A DNA stretch of 64,000 nucleotides from Cyclina sinensis (GCA_012932295.1 JAAONU010000002.1:15909388-15973387); one strand, 5' to 3'. Numbered from the stretch's first letter, positions 1 through 12,229 are shown. The notes: generated from the sequence alone by a model not told the origin. Numbers and translations: made by a program.

Positions 1-329
1 ATCGGTGACAAAACTAGACCTTCATTGTCAGATTATTTTAATGTAATTTATATCTTTATTCCCATTTTTACATTTTTAAGCATAGTGTCAAATCTAAAAG
101 AAAAATCACAATGAAGGTTATTTTCAAAAATGATCATTTATATTAAAAATATACGCCTGTTTTGGAAGCGTATCAAATACAAACATAAAGCTGAAAAATA
201 AGTTGAATATTTCTAACTTTAGACAAATGGATTGACAGAAAACTGGAGCATTCAGCTGTAAATAGTCAGATGCAAACTTGCTAGAACAGATAAGATGTTT
301 AACAATTCTTCATAAAATATCCGACGAGC

Positions 330-330
<1 letters not shown>

Positions 331-363
<33 letters not shown>
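331..363. repeat. (CAA)11 microsatellite
   Basis: An uninterrupted CAA trinucleotide run of 11 units in AT-rich non-coding sequence. On the minus strand it can be read as a run of Cys codons in a short frame, which is not a credible gene. Confidence 0.95.
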
Positions 364-364
<1 letters not shown>

Positions 365-614
365 TTATAAGCAAATTCAACATATACACGCATTTGACTA
401 ATGAAGAGCAAATTAAATATCTATATGATGAATAAATAAAACAAAACACCATTTGATTAATAGTGGACAGTTTACAAAAATGTATCTTTAATGGTACAGA
501 TAATATGTAATATTGCTACCCTATGTATATGCTTCCTGGATCAAATATTAGCATACACGAACAGTTTGACTTAAATGTGTTTGAAAACATAAAAGGTCAG
601 GGTTGAAGCGGAAT

Positions 615-739
615 ACCATACAGTCATAATACCACCATACAGTCATAATACCACCATACAGTCATAATACCACCATACAGTAATAATACCACCATACAGT
701 CATAATACCACCATACGGTCATAATACCACCATACGGTC
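615..739. repeat. 19-bp minisatellite, about 6.6 copies
   Basis: Tandem copies of a 19-bp unit (core CATACAGTCATAATACCAC). The last two copies carry CGGTC in place of CAGTC and one copy has lost a C, so variants are ordered along the array. Confidence 0.95.
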
Positions 740-942
740 GGACTAATACTGCATTAGAAAGAATGTAGCCGTTTGCACCTAGTAAACTGTAAGTTCAATT
801 TCATCCTCAAGAATGCAAAATAAGGAGAGACTAATTTTGAGGCCTAGATTAAGCGAGTTAAAATTGTCTTTACAGACTGCCTTTAAATAAACTTCCCTTT
901 CAAATATGGGTTTAAATGTAATATGTTGTAACAAAATATTCA

Positions 943-977
943 TTTTTTTTTGGGGGGTGGGGGTGGGGGGGGGGGTG
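943..977 (+). repeat. T9 followed by a G-rich run (G6TG5TG11TG)
   Basis: A T homopolymer runs directly into three G tracts of 6, 5 and 11 separated by single T. The + strand could form a G-quadruplex. No gene is seen next to it. Confidence 0.85.
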
Positions 978-3422
978 TAAAAGAAACGCAGGAAGTGACA
1001 TCATCCTGACAAACATGGTATCATTTTGGGTTAGAATCCTTCTAATAACAAAATAATAAATGCTTTACACATAATACCAATAAATAGATATAAACGTTAG
1101 ATATGAAACTTAGTATAATAATACAAAAATGTGAATATTCTTTTATGCCCTTCGTGTATTATTCTTTAATAAAACTGTAATTCGAACATTATTTTCTTAC
1201 CTGCGATATCTTTTGATAAGGGCATTTGCAGTGTTGATTGGCTAATTCAATTAGGTCGGTTTCAATAACCTAAGGTGTCAACTAGTTAATCATGATCTTT
1301 TCTTATTCCTGAGTTCGGAAGTCATTTTAACTATATCTTTTGTTTTTTATATGATACTTTTTGTCCTTTTTTCTTTATATTAATTGTTGTGAACGTAAGA
1401 GAGTTCGATCAATTTTTCATTTCTTATATATGGGTTCAGACATAAATTTTTAGTTCGTAAACAATTCGTAATGTTCTATGTTACTAAGTAGAATAGATGT
1501 TTGAAGTAAGCACTGGAATTCATTTGTTCCATCCTTGAATCGTGTAGCGCCCTAAGATTCTTATCTTTTGGTTGGCCAACAATTTAATCAATTTTCTTAA
1601 AGTTATTTTTTACCTTGGAAATGCAAATCAAGACGTGCATCTCAGCTCTTAAAGTGGGCAGTTTCAAAGTATCTTTACAAAAAAAGTAATGGTTTTTCAT
1701 TTTTCACAAAGGAATGGAACTTAACTTCACAGGATTGCGATACACTTTATTTGAAATTTTTTAGCACTGTCTTTTTTTTTAACAAAAAAGTTGTATGATT
1801 GCTAATTTTTTTAGAGACATCTCATGGAATGCGAATTGCTAAAATATTCTATCAGTATTCTTACAGTATTTATTAAAAGCAAACATTTACCTTAATTTTG
1901 TGAAAAAAGAAATAAACGAAAAAGTATGTACATTTGTAAAGATCTCCTACAACTATTTTTATCACAGGTACCTTGGCAATCTCCATAATTAATTTGCAAA
2001 GTTTGCTCACCTAAAATTTAGAGCGTTCAGTTTCTTTTAAAATCGTAAATGTGAATGATACAGAACGAATCATTACCTGAAAACAAGATGTCAGTAAAAA
2101 TTCGGCATATAATTTGTATATTTTTCTTGTAGACCAATTTCCGTGTGGATGATAATTTATTACAAATGACCAATATGTTATAGTTCATATGGCTTTCGGG
2201 AAACATTTTTTACGTTATGTTTTGCTTTTTCATCCCTAATAAGCCAATTAAACACATTTGCAGTTTAAATTCGGTTAAATATTTGTAATTTTCCTTTAAG
2301 AAGGAAAAAAAAAACGTTAATTAGAATACTGAGATAATGAATCTCCGACTCGGAGTGACATATTCTCTTGTGATGCGTTATTTTTTACTTACGGTATAGA
2401 AATCTAGTAGGATAGAAATTTTAGGACTTTACGTAATTTGTCACGACATTTGAAACAACTTAATTTGCAGTAAAAGTGCTTACTTTACGTAAGAGTAGTG
2501 TATAGAATTTCAAATGAATTCTTTTGTCTTGACAGTTTTGACATAGTGATCTAAATTACACCTTAAGTTTGAAATTGTTGCGAAAAATTTGATACAAAAC
2601 ACTGCGGAACGCAGTTTGACTTTTTGATCAGATTTCTTTACGTAACAGGGAAATTTACGTTATCTCTTTACTTCAAGTTTCAAAGATTGTTCAGTGTAAA
2701 AGTTTTAATTGAAATAAGATACATATAATTAAAACAAGACTGTCCTTGATTGTAGATAAGTGCAGCCTGGTGACATAATTTCACTTACATTTTGCAATTC
2801 TGTTGTGAACATGATACATGATATAAAGCTATTTGTAAAAACAACATTGCAGAAACGCAGTTTGCTATGGAGATTTTATTGCTTTGCGTAACGGGTATCT
2901 TTGAAGCCACTTACACAAAATTGCACAGAAATTGGCTTCTTCTACGCAGTTCCGAAGAGAAATTTCTTGAATTAATGACGAAATATTACTACCTGACACG
3001 TTGAAAATTACTTAAAGTTCCTAATTCGCCAATTAATTCTGATATTTGTCAGAAATTGACACGGCATGGGTCCATTTCTGGAGACTTGTGTTTCCACTTT
3101 GCAAATAACCAAGTTAGCGCTGGCAAATGCTGTTTAACTATGGTCTCATTTGTTAAGGAAATTCAATATCCGCGGGAGATGGCTTCCAAAGGCCTGATTT
3201 CTTCGCGACAGGCGTTTTACGACAATTTTCTTGACATTTTCCTATATTATACTGAATTAGCTCACATTATATTCCGTTATCAAAGTAATTTCTTCAAATT
3301 TTGAGGCATTTTTGTCATTTTCGAGCACTTGGACTTCTAAGGAGGTAAATCACGGAATTCTTTGGAATTAATGGATTCATTTATGCCTGTAGAGTAATCC
3401 ATTAGAATAGCATGATATTCAG

Positions 3423-3434
3423 TGCGCATGCGTC
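3423..3434. promoter_or_regulatory. NRF1-like palindromic site
   Basis: TGCGCATGCGTC matches the NRF1 consensus YGCGCAYGCGCR at all but one or two positions, in a locally AT-rich context. No gene start is seen nearby, so function is unproven. Confidence 0.3.
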
Positions 3435-4024
3435 AGCAAAATAAATTTTTTCGTTTTTGCTGTCTCAGACCTATTGTAGCATAATTGTAGATAGTGTAAT
3501 GATTTTTAAGAAAACATGGTACGTTCTCGTTAAAACAAACAAAATATGTCGTAAAATAATTAGATGTTTATGAGAGAACTTCTTACTTTCGAATAAAATA
3601 CTTTTTTCACGAGAAGTATTGTTTTATCATTTACATAGAGTACTTCACGTCAAGAAAATGGCCTTTCAATAACATGCACAACATTTTTGGGAAATATTTT
3701 GCCGTTTTTCGTATATATTAGTGAGCACTAACGAGAAAATTTTCATTTAGCAAGGTGACCGTAAAAATGTTAATTAAAACTAGCTTAACGCGAAAATATT
3801 ATCAATTTTCATGAAAGTTTTGTTTTCATGCGTAGGATTATGCCACCATAACAGAACAGAAATAGTTATTGTTATTTGATTGAAATTAGCAAGATAATCT
3901 GTATGAACTGTACCACAAACTTTGTGAGAAGAAAACTGTTTCACTAGTTATAGAATTACAACAAAAATACATAATGACAGAGTGGCTCTTTTGCCGCAAT
4001 ATGGTGCTGCGTAATCATGTCTTA

Positions 4025-4032
4025 TGACGTCA
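4025..4032. promoter_or_regulatory. CRE palindrome TGACGTCA
   Basis: A perfect full-length CREB/ATF palindrome about 3 kb upstream of the Bsx start codon. A single site can occur by chance; context gives no extra support. Confidence 0.3.
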
Positions 4033-4910
4033 CGAGAACTTACACGATGAGCGTAATGCAGATGGACATGCTAGATACTAAAACTTACGTTTTAAACTCA
4101 AGTTACATTTTTTATTCAATAATTCAAGGGAAAGGACTATCTTTTTGTAAAAAAAAACATATTTGTAAAAAGATAAGGTTTCGTTACTGGCATGCATTAA
4201 GGCAATTTTCCCTCATATCAAACTAGGGAAGGTTGAAATTAATTCTCGTCCAATCTACTTATTTTGTCTTTTTCCGAAGCCTTTTTAAAGTGCATTATGT
4301 TTGCGGGGTAAGAAAAAACTTAACGTCTTGCGTTACAACTGAGTTTTGCGTTCCGACAAAATATATTCTCAAAAACTGATACCGATTTATACTGCATTTC
4401 ATATTTTCGATCTGTAGGAATCGGAGGGAATCTAGAAAATGATGAATCTTGTAATTAAAGAAGGAAACAAGTCGTTTTATTCCACGATTTTGTGCTGAAA
4501 ATTCCCCTCACGAGACCACCCTAACGCCCAATTAATCGTTAATTGAGACTTCTGTTAACTGTCTCATATGTTTTCATTCCGCGATTTGTTCCTTTAAATG
4601 TGTTTGATTGAGAAATAGAAACGCAATTTGCGAAAATTAACCTCAATGGGAATTTGTAAACGTCTTAAACAAGCCCTCATTATAACGAAGTGTGCTCCGC
4701 ATAACAAAAGAATGGTTAACTTTGTCCAATTGTTTCCATATCCTGGGAATGATTTTTGACTGTTCTGTTTGGACTTTGTTTCCTTTTAATGTACTTGTTG
4801 TTGAATTTTTGTTAAAGGCCTTTTCTAGGGGAGAGAGGTTTGTGTGATTCCATACGTTCCAGTTTTACAATCTTGACATTTTCGTACATTTACGTTACGT
4901 TCTCAGTAAC

Positions 4911-4959
4911 AGTCTTCGCCAGTGTTCTTTCCACATGTACTGCAGCACGTGCGGGATCT
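4911..4959 (+). repeat. Duplicated fragment of Bsx exon 1
   Basis: Positions 4914-4952 are identical over 39 bp to 7188-7226 inside Bsx exon 1, in the same orientation. The match continues a few bases on each side if three one-base gaps are allowed, giving about 48 bp. The exonic copy encodes residues around SPVFFPHVLQHVQGL. In the upstream copy the surrounding sequence is unrelated and no homologous peptide frame is kept. The fragment is gene-specific rather than from a visible mobile element, so it looks like a short direct duplication or a template-switch product. Confidence 0.9.
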
Positions 4960-6880
4960 GTTCTTTTAAAATTCTTTCAATATCTAACAGAAACTACAGA
5001 AATAAAGAAAAGGAAATGCAAAAATATAGCTCAAACAGTTAAGAAACTTCTACAACATTGTATAAATTAGTATAAAACAACAAAACATAATAATTTATAC
5101 TGCTTTTAGATAATGTTAAATTGCTAAATCTCGAAGATTTTTTATACAAGTTTCAATATAAGTGCGCCCAAGCACAGAATGATAAAAAAGAACCTGAATA
5201 ATTGATTCCATTCCAACAGTTTTGTAGTAACAGCTCAGCAAGAGAAAACCGCAGTGGACGAACTTGTCGAGTTTCAAGTGTATTTCATATGTTTACGTGA
5301 TGACATATAACTTGTTTTTGAGAGCACTTTGGGACCAATTAGTACTTGTGCCAACCTTAATTCAGTAAATAATCTCCGGCGCTCAAGGAATACTTGATGA
5401 TCATTGTTCACGCAGACAGCCGTCTTTTATCACCGAAATACGTCTTAATTTGGCAGAAATATCTCACAGGCTTATAAATTACAATAATTCTCTTATTATA
5501 GTTTAAAGATTGGCGTCTGCAGGGAAAATTAGGTATTCCAAGAACTCCGTCGCAGAGAAATCTGTTTGCTTAAGCAACTAAAATGATCCTTGCTATTAAC
5601 TTAATGCGATATTTTCACGCGGATGCTAAAATCACGACAGGTTTTATATGGCAAGGAAATCTTCCTAACACTCCAATTAAGCTGTTTTTATCAGAAATTA
5701 ACTTAAGTAATCAGAAAATTTGATTAGTTTATCAAATTTCTCAGCTGAATTAGATATCAAATGGAACGCATTATGCATTTCAATTGTTACGTGAAGACAC
5801 TTAATTTCCGGCAGAATCCGATAAAAGTTACGGAATGTAAAATGCAGTACGGAGTTTAGCCTATTCTGGCAGACTTTTAAAGGAAAAGTTTCATTAATAT
5901 TTTTCCTTTTTTATGAACTTGAAGAACAATGTATTTGCGACGTGGTTTTCGGGGATGTCAACTTTTAATGTACTATCTACTAACATAATTATGTAGATTC
6001 GTCCGTACTTTTTATCATATCGAATTTAAAAGTTTGCCTCAATATTACTGTGCAAAAAATTTGAAAGGCATTTTTCATATCTATATATTTCCCACCCTCC
6101 CTCTTGGCTCTCAAATTAGATAGAAAGTTCATTTCATTTTTGCAAAGATCAAGGTCTCAAAAAAGTTTAAAATATCTTATAGGCATCTTGTTGATTTGTT
6201 TTGTAAGTAATTGTCTAAGTTTTCTATTAATTACTAACATGTTGTGGTAGCTATTTTCGGCTGACAAAACAACACCAAAAAAGGCAACAGCCACTCAGTT
6301 TGGTACTAATCATCTTTCAAGATTGTTCCGTTAGACTTTATGCATGGTCTGCAATTTTTCCAGTTTAAGCGGGTCGAATTGAACGCACCTAATATGTCGA
6401 TGAACAACTTCCGTTGGCCATAACGCCGACTTATGATCCATAATTAAAATCGGAACAACTCATCTCTGTACATGAACACGAGGATGGTGCGTAATTATTT
6501 GTTAATTTAGTGGACATTAGGGATTAAATCTTCCTTTTAACACTAACATTTCTAATCAAAGAACTCATTAATTCCATTTGGATCCATTTATGTTTCCCGA
6601 CATTGCCTTTGGTCATACTTTCCGTGTTTCATTTAGGAAGTAATTTAAAGCTGGTTCAGAGAATACTATATTGAAGGAATGGAGGGCTATTTCTAGTATG
6701 CTGTTCTATTTAAGTAGTTATTTGCGCTATCCCCGAATATTTGTTAGATGTTTATAGCACAGTTATCTTTGTTCATATTTAAATGACGTAAAGTGAACAA
6801 AAGTTAACGAAATGATAAAAAGTATGGATGCATGGATAGATGGATGGACAGACGGACGTTTAAAGAAGTTATCTATGAAA

Positions 6881-6949
6881 AAATGAATGAATGAATGAAT
6901 AAGTGAGTGAGTGAGTGAGTGAGTGAATGAATGAATGAATGAATGAATG
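6881..6949. repeat. AATG/AGTG tetranucleotide microsatellite
   Basis: Runs of AATG enclose a block of GTGA/AGTG repeats. It ends 57 bp before the Bsx start codon. A possible splice acceptor (CTTTACAG, ending at 6996) lies between, so the tract could be in a 5' UTR intron or in the promoter/5' UTR itself. Confidence 0.95.
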
Positions 6950-7006
6950 CCAGGTTAATTCGGAGATTAATAAATCTGAAATTTCAATCTTTACAGAAAA
7001 GTAACC

Positions 7007-7280
7007 ATGGATCTCAGCAGACTGAAAGAGAGCACCGCCACCTCTCGTCCATCATCTTTCTTCATTGAGGATATATTGCTGAGCAAACCAAAACAAATGT
7101 GTAGAGACTATCCGAATTTGAGCAACTTGTCTGCCATCATGAGACCGACTCTTCCGGCGGAATATGCCGCCTATCACTGTTTCCCAGCTTCGCCAGTGTT
7201 CTTTCCACATGTACTGCAGCACGTGCAGGGTCTGGCGGTGAAGCACGCAGAGCACCATTATATAACACCAACTTCTGCGG
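7007..7280 (+). CDS. Bsx: Bsx coding exon 1
   Basis: Encodes residues 1-91 plus one base of codon 92. It contains the SSFFIEDILL repressor-type motif and a His/Pro-rich stretch. The donor is GCGG|GTAAAT; reading past it hits a stop within three codons, which supports splicing here. Confidence 0.93.
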
Positions 7281-10007
7281 GTAAATAGAACTTTTTTTCT
7301 TGACTTAACTTCGGCCAACCTTTGGTAAAATCACGGTCCGTTAATAGAAGGAGACGTATAGGAGGTTTGTCTGTAGAAAATACACCCTCCACCAAATATG
7401 ACTTGACACATGAGACTTTTTAAGAAAGAATATCATACGCATGTTAAAATTGCATGGCAGAAGATTGCCATGCTAACATATTCTGGTTTGATTTATGAAA
7501 CTAGCATTTAGTCGTCATTTTGGATTTCTCTGAAAAATCTTTTAGATAACACGTACTAGCAATACTTTGAGAAATAAAAAGAAATGGAAGTTACGATTTT
7601 TTAAGGTATTATGAACCAATTATGAACTATTATTGACATTATTAACGTTATTTATGTAATAGAAGTATGTTTGATTCAGCAATGCCTATAACTACTAGAT
7701 CATAAGATGATGCTTGAATTAAGTGAAGAAAGAATAACACAAACTCCATTCATCTTATATAATATTCATTCAGGACCAAATGTAAAGGTGCTTGTCTTTT
7801 TTTTCTTCTAGTATATATGTTTAAATGCGCCGTTTTACTTTTTCCTCCGTTTATATTCTACATTTCCGTGCTATTTCTGCGGCCGTATGGCTGGGTTTTA
7901 CAGAAGAACGGTTATCATCTAAAGTTTTTTGTCACTTAGTTATGTAACATTGCTCTATTTTAGAGTAATGATCAGTCAATAACAAGAAATTTAAGATACT
8001 GAAAGACCGTGTGTTGGACAACATTATGTTATTATTTGATAAACAAAGATTATTCTTCAGATAGTTAGACAGTGTCTTTAAAAAGGCGTGCTGTTTTTAC
8101 GAGAACGAATCCGCTGGTTAATATCGCTATCATCTTCCACTAAGGCCACTTAAGGTCATAACAAAGGGTGGCTAAGTCATCAACAAAAGGGGCCCAGCTT
8201 AACCCCTCAAGCCGTTGAATCCCACTCCTTATGGCTTTACAATGGCAATTTACCTCCAACATTCAAGTGGTAGCCATGTTAATTGCAATTTAGTCCTCAA
8301 CAAATTGTAATACCACAGTCTTTCGAAAAATTAATCATATATTATCGCATTTTTCACTTTACTGTACGCTGATATTTGTGTTTTAACAAGTTTTTACAGT
8401 AAGGTGTCGTGGTGTAAAATAGTTTTGACATCGCTTTTGTAAACAAGTGCGCACAAACATGTAAAGTGATATTAAAATGATATCATGCAGATTTAATAAA
8501 GACAATTTTCAAAATGGTTGATAGTTAAGCAAACACATTCTAAGGAATGTGTGATTTTAACCTGTTAAAGTGAAAATTATTGTAGATATTATATGTCAGA
8601 TAACAGTAAGAAATCTTTACAAAAATGATATAAAGCATGACTGAAGTGCAAATTTTAAATAATTTATGATATTTTATAACACCTGTAGTAAATTAACTTC
8701 ACGGACCTGTTGAAGTCGCGAAAACTGAACGTCATTTCAGAGCGGTCGTGAGAAGACCATCCTCAACCCGAAAATTATATTTATAATAATCAAAAATATA
8801 AACACACAGATAGCTTTGGCGTTGTTATAGGTAGAATAAATTACCAGGAAATTAAATATCATTCACTTAGTAGGCAGAAATTTACAGAGAAAAGGTTTAT
8901 TACAAAACAAACATATATACATATAATTTTTCCCCCTCACTTTTCATTTTTTTGTATACTTATACAGTTTGTATTTGAAACTTTGAAATGAACATGTAAT
9001 CGGGGTTACACTTTTTGAAGTTAGAAAGCATGCCTTTAAGCTGACAAAATATAATGATAATAATTGAAAACGATATTCTAAAATAAAACAGGCATTTCAG
9101 AAATATTTTTCATTAATTTTAGGTTTTCCTCTTGGTCCTCTGTTTCAACACGACAGTCCAGGAAAACACTGCCGGCGCCGGAAAGCACGCACAGTGTTCA
9201 GTGACCAGCAACTTAACGGCTTGGAGAAGAGGTTCGAATCTCAGCGTTACCTGTCAACCCCTGAACGTGTCGAACTGGCTTCACAGCTAAATCTTTCGGA
9301 GACACAGGTAAGTTTAGAAATCGTTCAACGTTTGAATGTTACAGAACCTCATCCTGTTTTCAAAATGAAATGAAGTTCTAAGTTATTATTGAATAAAATC
9401 ATTTTATTTGCGCTCAATATTTTAGAACTCATGATATACGCTACTTTGCCATATACGTAAGCTAGATGTCTAATTTCCGGTTTCGAATAGGCTAATGAAA
9501 TTTGATAAAAATATGGTCTCATTTTCTTTAGATTTTATAAATGTTTAAAGTGTGTGACTTTTATGGGCCATAACGTTTCTAATACAAATCCATTGACTAG
9601 TTTAATTTTGAGTAGAATACTTAAATAATTGTACAAACGCAGTCATTATTATAGTGTATTTAAGCCATTCAATCAGTTTGGTTAACCCTTTTCAGGTTAA
9701 GACATGGTTCCAGAACAGACGCATGAAGCACAAGAAATTGCAGAAGAAAGGACATAACGATTCAGACGATATTACAGAGGACAATGAGGACGACAGTGAC
9801 AGTGGCACATACGAGGACCATTCTGGAACACTCGAAGACGAGCAGACGACATGCACATCATCTGCAAAATATTCTAGATATGACGTTGAAAGTATAGTGA
9901 AAGGACAAAGTTCATTCACGACTGGTTGTTCAAATTATCACGTAAACTCAGACGAAGAAGGAAATGAAGAAATTGACGTTGTTGAGTCAGATCGCGAAAA
10001 CTCATGA
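7007..10007 (+). CDS. Bsx: Brain-specific homeobox protein Bsx (three coding exons)
   Basis: Joining 7007-7280, 9123-9307 and 9696-10007 gives a 256-residue homeodomain transcription factor. The N terminus (residues 15-27) has SRPSSFFIEDILL, the conserved Bsx opening motif. It fits the eh1 pattern FxIxxIL, which in other proteins binds Groucho/TLE co-repressors. The homeodomain is at residues 110-169, with RYLSTPERVELA in helices 1-2 and VKTWFQNRRMKHKK in helix 3 (Gln50, Asn51). The C terminus is acidic and ends near SDEEGNEEIDVVE, like the acidic tail of vertebrate BSX. The ATG has a strong Kozak context (A at -3, G at +4). Splice sites are GT-AG and frames join exactly (phase 1, then phase 0). 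In other animals Bsx/bsh acts in the nucleus in brain and neuronal specification; that role is inferred here. A 5' non-coding exon may exist (acceptor at 6996). No partner gene is visible nearby. Confidence 0.95.
7281..9122 (+). other. Bsx intron 1
   Basis: A 1,842-bp phase-1 intron, AT-rich. The stretch 8130-8330 is less AT-biased than its surroundings and carries TCAAGTGG (8263-8270), a perfect NK2-class homeodomain site, near TTAATTGCAATT. It is a plausible intronic enhancer, but this is inference only. Confidence 0.85.
9123..9307 (+). CDS. Bsx: Bsx coding exon 2 (homeodomain, N-terminal part)
   Basis: Acceptor TTTTAG ends at 9122 and the donor CAG|GTAAGT is at 9308. It completes residue 92 and encodes up to Gln153, which is homeodomain position 44. 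It contains KHCRRRKARTVFSDQQLNGL, the basic N-terminal arm and helix 1. Confidence 0.95.
9308..9695 (+). other. Bsx intron 2
   Basis: A 388-bp phase-0 intron interrupting the homeodomain between positions 44 and 45, an intron site shared by many homeobox genes of the NK/Bar-related groups. Confidence 0.93.
9696..10007 (+). CDS. Bsx: Bsx coding exon 3 (recognition helix and acidic tail)
   Basis: The acceptor CCTTTTCAG ends at 9695. It encodes the DNA-recognition helix VKTWFQNRRMKHKK and an Asp/Glu/Ser-rich tail of about 85 residues, ending with TGA at 10005-10007. Confidence 0.95.
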   Translation, partial: VKTWFQNRRMKHKKLQKKGHNDSDDITEDNEDDSDSGTYEDHSGTLEDEQTTCTSSAKYSRYDVESIVKGQSSFTTGCSNYHVNSDEEGNEEIDVVESDRENS

Positions 10008-10930
10008 CAAAAGTTAGGAAGACAGTTCTGAGTGTCATACGAGTACCGTCTGGATTTGTATTCGTAATTTATTTTGCTGGAGAATACTGTTGAACTTTTT
10101 TTCTGTATTGGTGTTTGCTAACGTCCAGTTTATAGCTTTTCGTATGTTTTATATGATTATATATACACTGTGCGCACTTGAGGAGATGTAAAATTCTGCT
10201 AGTAAAAAGATATTTGCTTTGTTGTCAGAGGCCATAATTTTAAAATGATTGAGTGCAATTTTTGAAGTCGCAAATATACATGGAAAACACATGTGACCTT
10301 GACAGAATCGAGGGTTGGAGGATTGGAAACAGTATTATATAGATTATAAACTAAAATATCGAAAGTGGATATTTCAGTTTTATATAATTGTTCAGTGCAT
10401 AATGAAAGACAGAATGTCTTGCAGATCTTGGTATATTTGTGTAGTTCAAACAAGTTTTGCATGTTTCGCCCATTACTTTTTTGCTGTGGAATTAAATTTA
10501 GTTTTAGAAAAAAAGGACAAATTCTTGTATTTGTTGTTAAACTGAAAAAGAAAAGAGGGGCGTTTGACCGGGGGTGTTATTCACAAGTCAAACAAGCTTG
10601 ACTTGCACGTCACATGACATTTATTCGTTAATACATTATGCCTCGTTTTGAAATAGTACAGATAGTTTTGAAATGGATATTTGACAAAGTGATATGTGCT
10701 TAGTTTTAGTTAGTGCTTGTACAAATGTACATATTTAGATGTCATTTCATGTGCTAAGTGACAGAATATTTCATGACAGTTTGTTTTCGTGAATTCATTG
10801 CAATCATAAGTGACTATCAACAATTATCATTATTTTCTCTTAAACTACAATATGCAAGGAATACTTTGTTTTTGCTTTGTTTTGAAGAAATTTGGTAATA
10901 TCTAAATAAAACATTTAGGCGATTGAAAAA
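10008..10930 (+). other. Probable Bsx 3' UTR with polyadenylation signal
   Basis: AT-rich sequence after the Bsx stop codon. A canonical AATAAA is at 10905-10910, about 900 bp downstream, so a 3' UTR of roughly 0.9 kb is plausible. Earlier ends cannot be excluded from sequence alone. Confidence 0.5.
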
Positions 10931-12229
10931 TGCACACACATAATCTGCGGGCGTTTTAAAGGAATCTGAAACGAAAGAAATTCTATTACTTTATGTGCTA
11001 AGATTAATTTAACTTTTTGTCCGTAATTGGTAAAATTGTTGAATTCGAGGTTTTTTTCCAGGTATGTCGGACGTTGTGTGTGTTAACATAGACAATATAA
11101 CTGAAATCAGTTTGACAGTATGTTATGAAATAACACCAAAATATTTTTTATTCAAAGCTGCTGAAAAGTGTTTAAATTTTATACAAATTTGTATAATGGA
11201 CTTTTAATAATAGTTTTGCATGGTTGATTTTTTACCAGTTTCCTTGACTTTTTCACAGTCATAGACGTACATCTTTTATAGAAGTATTTACTTTTGTACT
11301 GTTGAAAATGTCTTGTTATATTTTGAGACAACTATAGGTTATCAAACTCTATAGTATACTAAAGCTCTGAGCATACGTTTTATATTGAGATAAATATCCA
11401 TCGCTTTGTTTGTAATTTTTGAGATGAGAGTACACAATGAAAGATACCAATGTTTGTCATATAATTTTGGATTTTGATTTATTATAAATGTTATAAGTTG
11501 TTGTACTATTACTAGTCTTATATTTTGAGTAAATCTGTTAATAAAAATATAAAATGGCCCCACTAGTATTGCTTTATTCATTTGCGCGAGAAGGGTAGGA
11601 ACAAATCATTACAATGAAGACTTTTCTAGATGAATGTTAAATAACTAATTCAAACCTTTGGTACCAACAAGACACGATTTTCACAGAGGTTTCTGTTGCG
11701 AATGCATTTTGTTCTGTTTTCAATATATTTGCAATACGCTTTGACATAAATATGAGTAATTTTCATCGTGACATGTTGCCTGTGTGCGATTGTTACACTC
11801 TAATCCATTTTTATCTAATTCACTATTTCTCTTTATTTCGATGCATTTATGAAGCCCTGCTTGACTTTGTGCTGCCGATGGCATGACTGACCAACATGCA
11901 GAAATACGCTTAACTGAGTTATGCACCATGTTGCTTTAGGACAGACAGATAGAGAGACAGACAAACAGACAACTTTATTTCACCCAAGGTATCTTAAAAT
12001 GCAAAATCAAAAGCCATATCAAGATCCGGTAGAAATCTGCAAACAGAATTTTCAAGGATAAAGTTTAAGGTCTAAAGATTTATAGGTATAATGCCATAGA
12101 AAGATCAAACAGACTATGTCTAAGTTTATTTATCGTCAGTACCGGTTAACAATATGGGCGACGCCCCCCTCCCCCACCCCTCATCGGGAGAGTTTAAATA
12201 TATTAGATTGTGGGGTATAGTGCAATATC
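10931..12229. other. Non-coding, no specific feature
   Basis: AT-rich sequence downstream of Bsx. Short frames at 11342-11581 and 11720-11929 show no recognisable domain. A short degenerate GACA/GATA-rich stretch is at 11941-11972. Nothing else is seen. Confidence 0.5.

Larger units (their letters stand above)
978..6880. other. AT-rich non-coding region upstream of Bsx
   Basis: Six kilobases without a believable reading frame. The longest frames (for example 3056-3304 and 4840-5070) lack an ATG start or read into low-complexity sequence. TAATT/AATTA core homeodomain motifs are frequent (for example 4528-4550 and 6440-6510), as expected in AT-rich DNA, so they do not by themselves prove enhancers. 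Apart from the sites listed separately I see nothing specific. Confidence 0.5.

Noticed and set aside
3056..3304. 82-codon frame upstream of Bsx
   Set aside because: It starts at TTG, has no recognisable domain, no good ATG, and no splice or promoter context; the length is expected by chance.
4840..5070. 76-codon frame over the duplicated exon fragment, considered as an alternative first exon of Bsx
   Set aside because: The duplicated bases are read in a different frame from exon 1, the peptide is unrelated, and no donor in a suitable phase stands out.
7052..7318. Minus-strand frame opposite Bsx exon 1
   Set aside because: It is a shadow of the Bsx exon; the protein has no recognisable domain.
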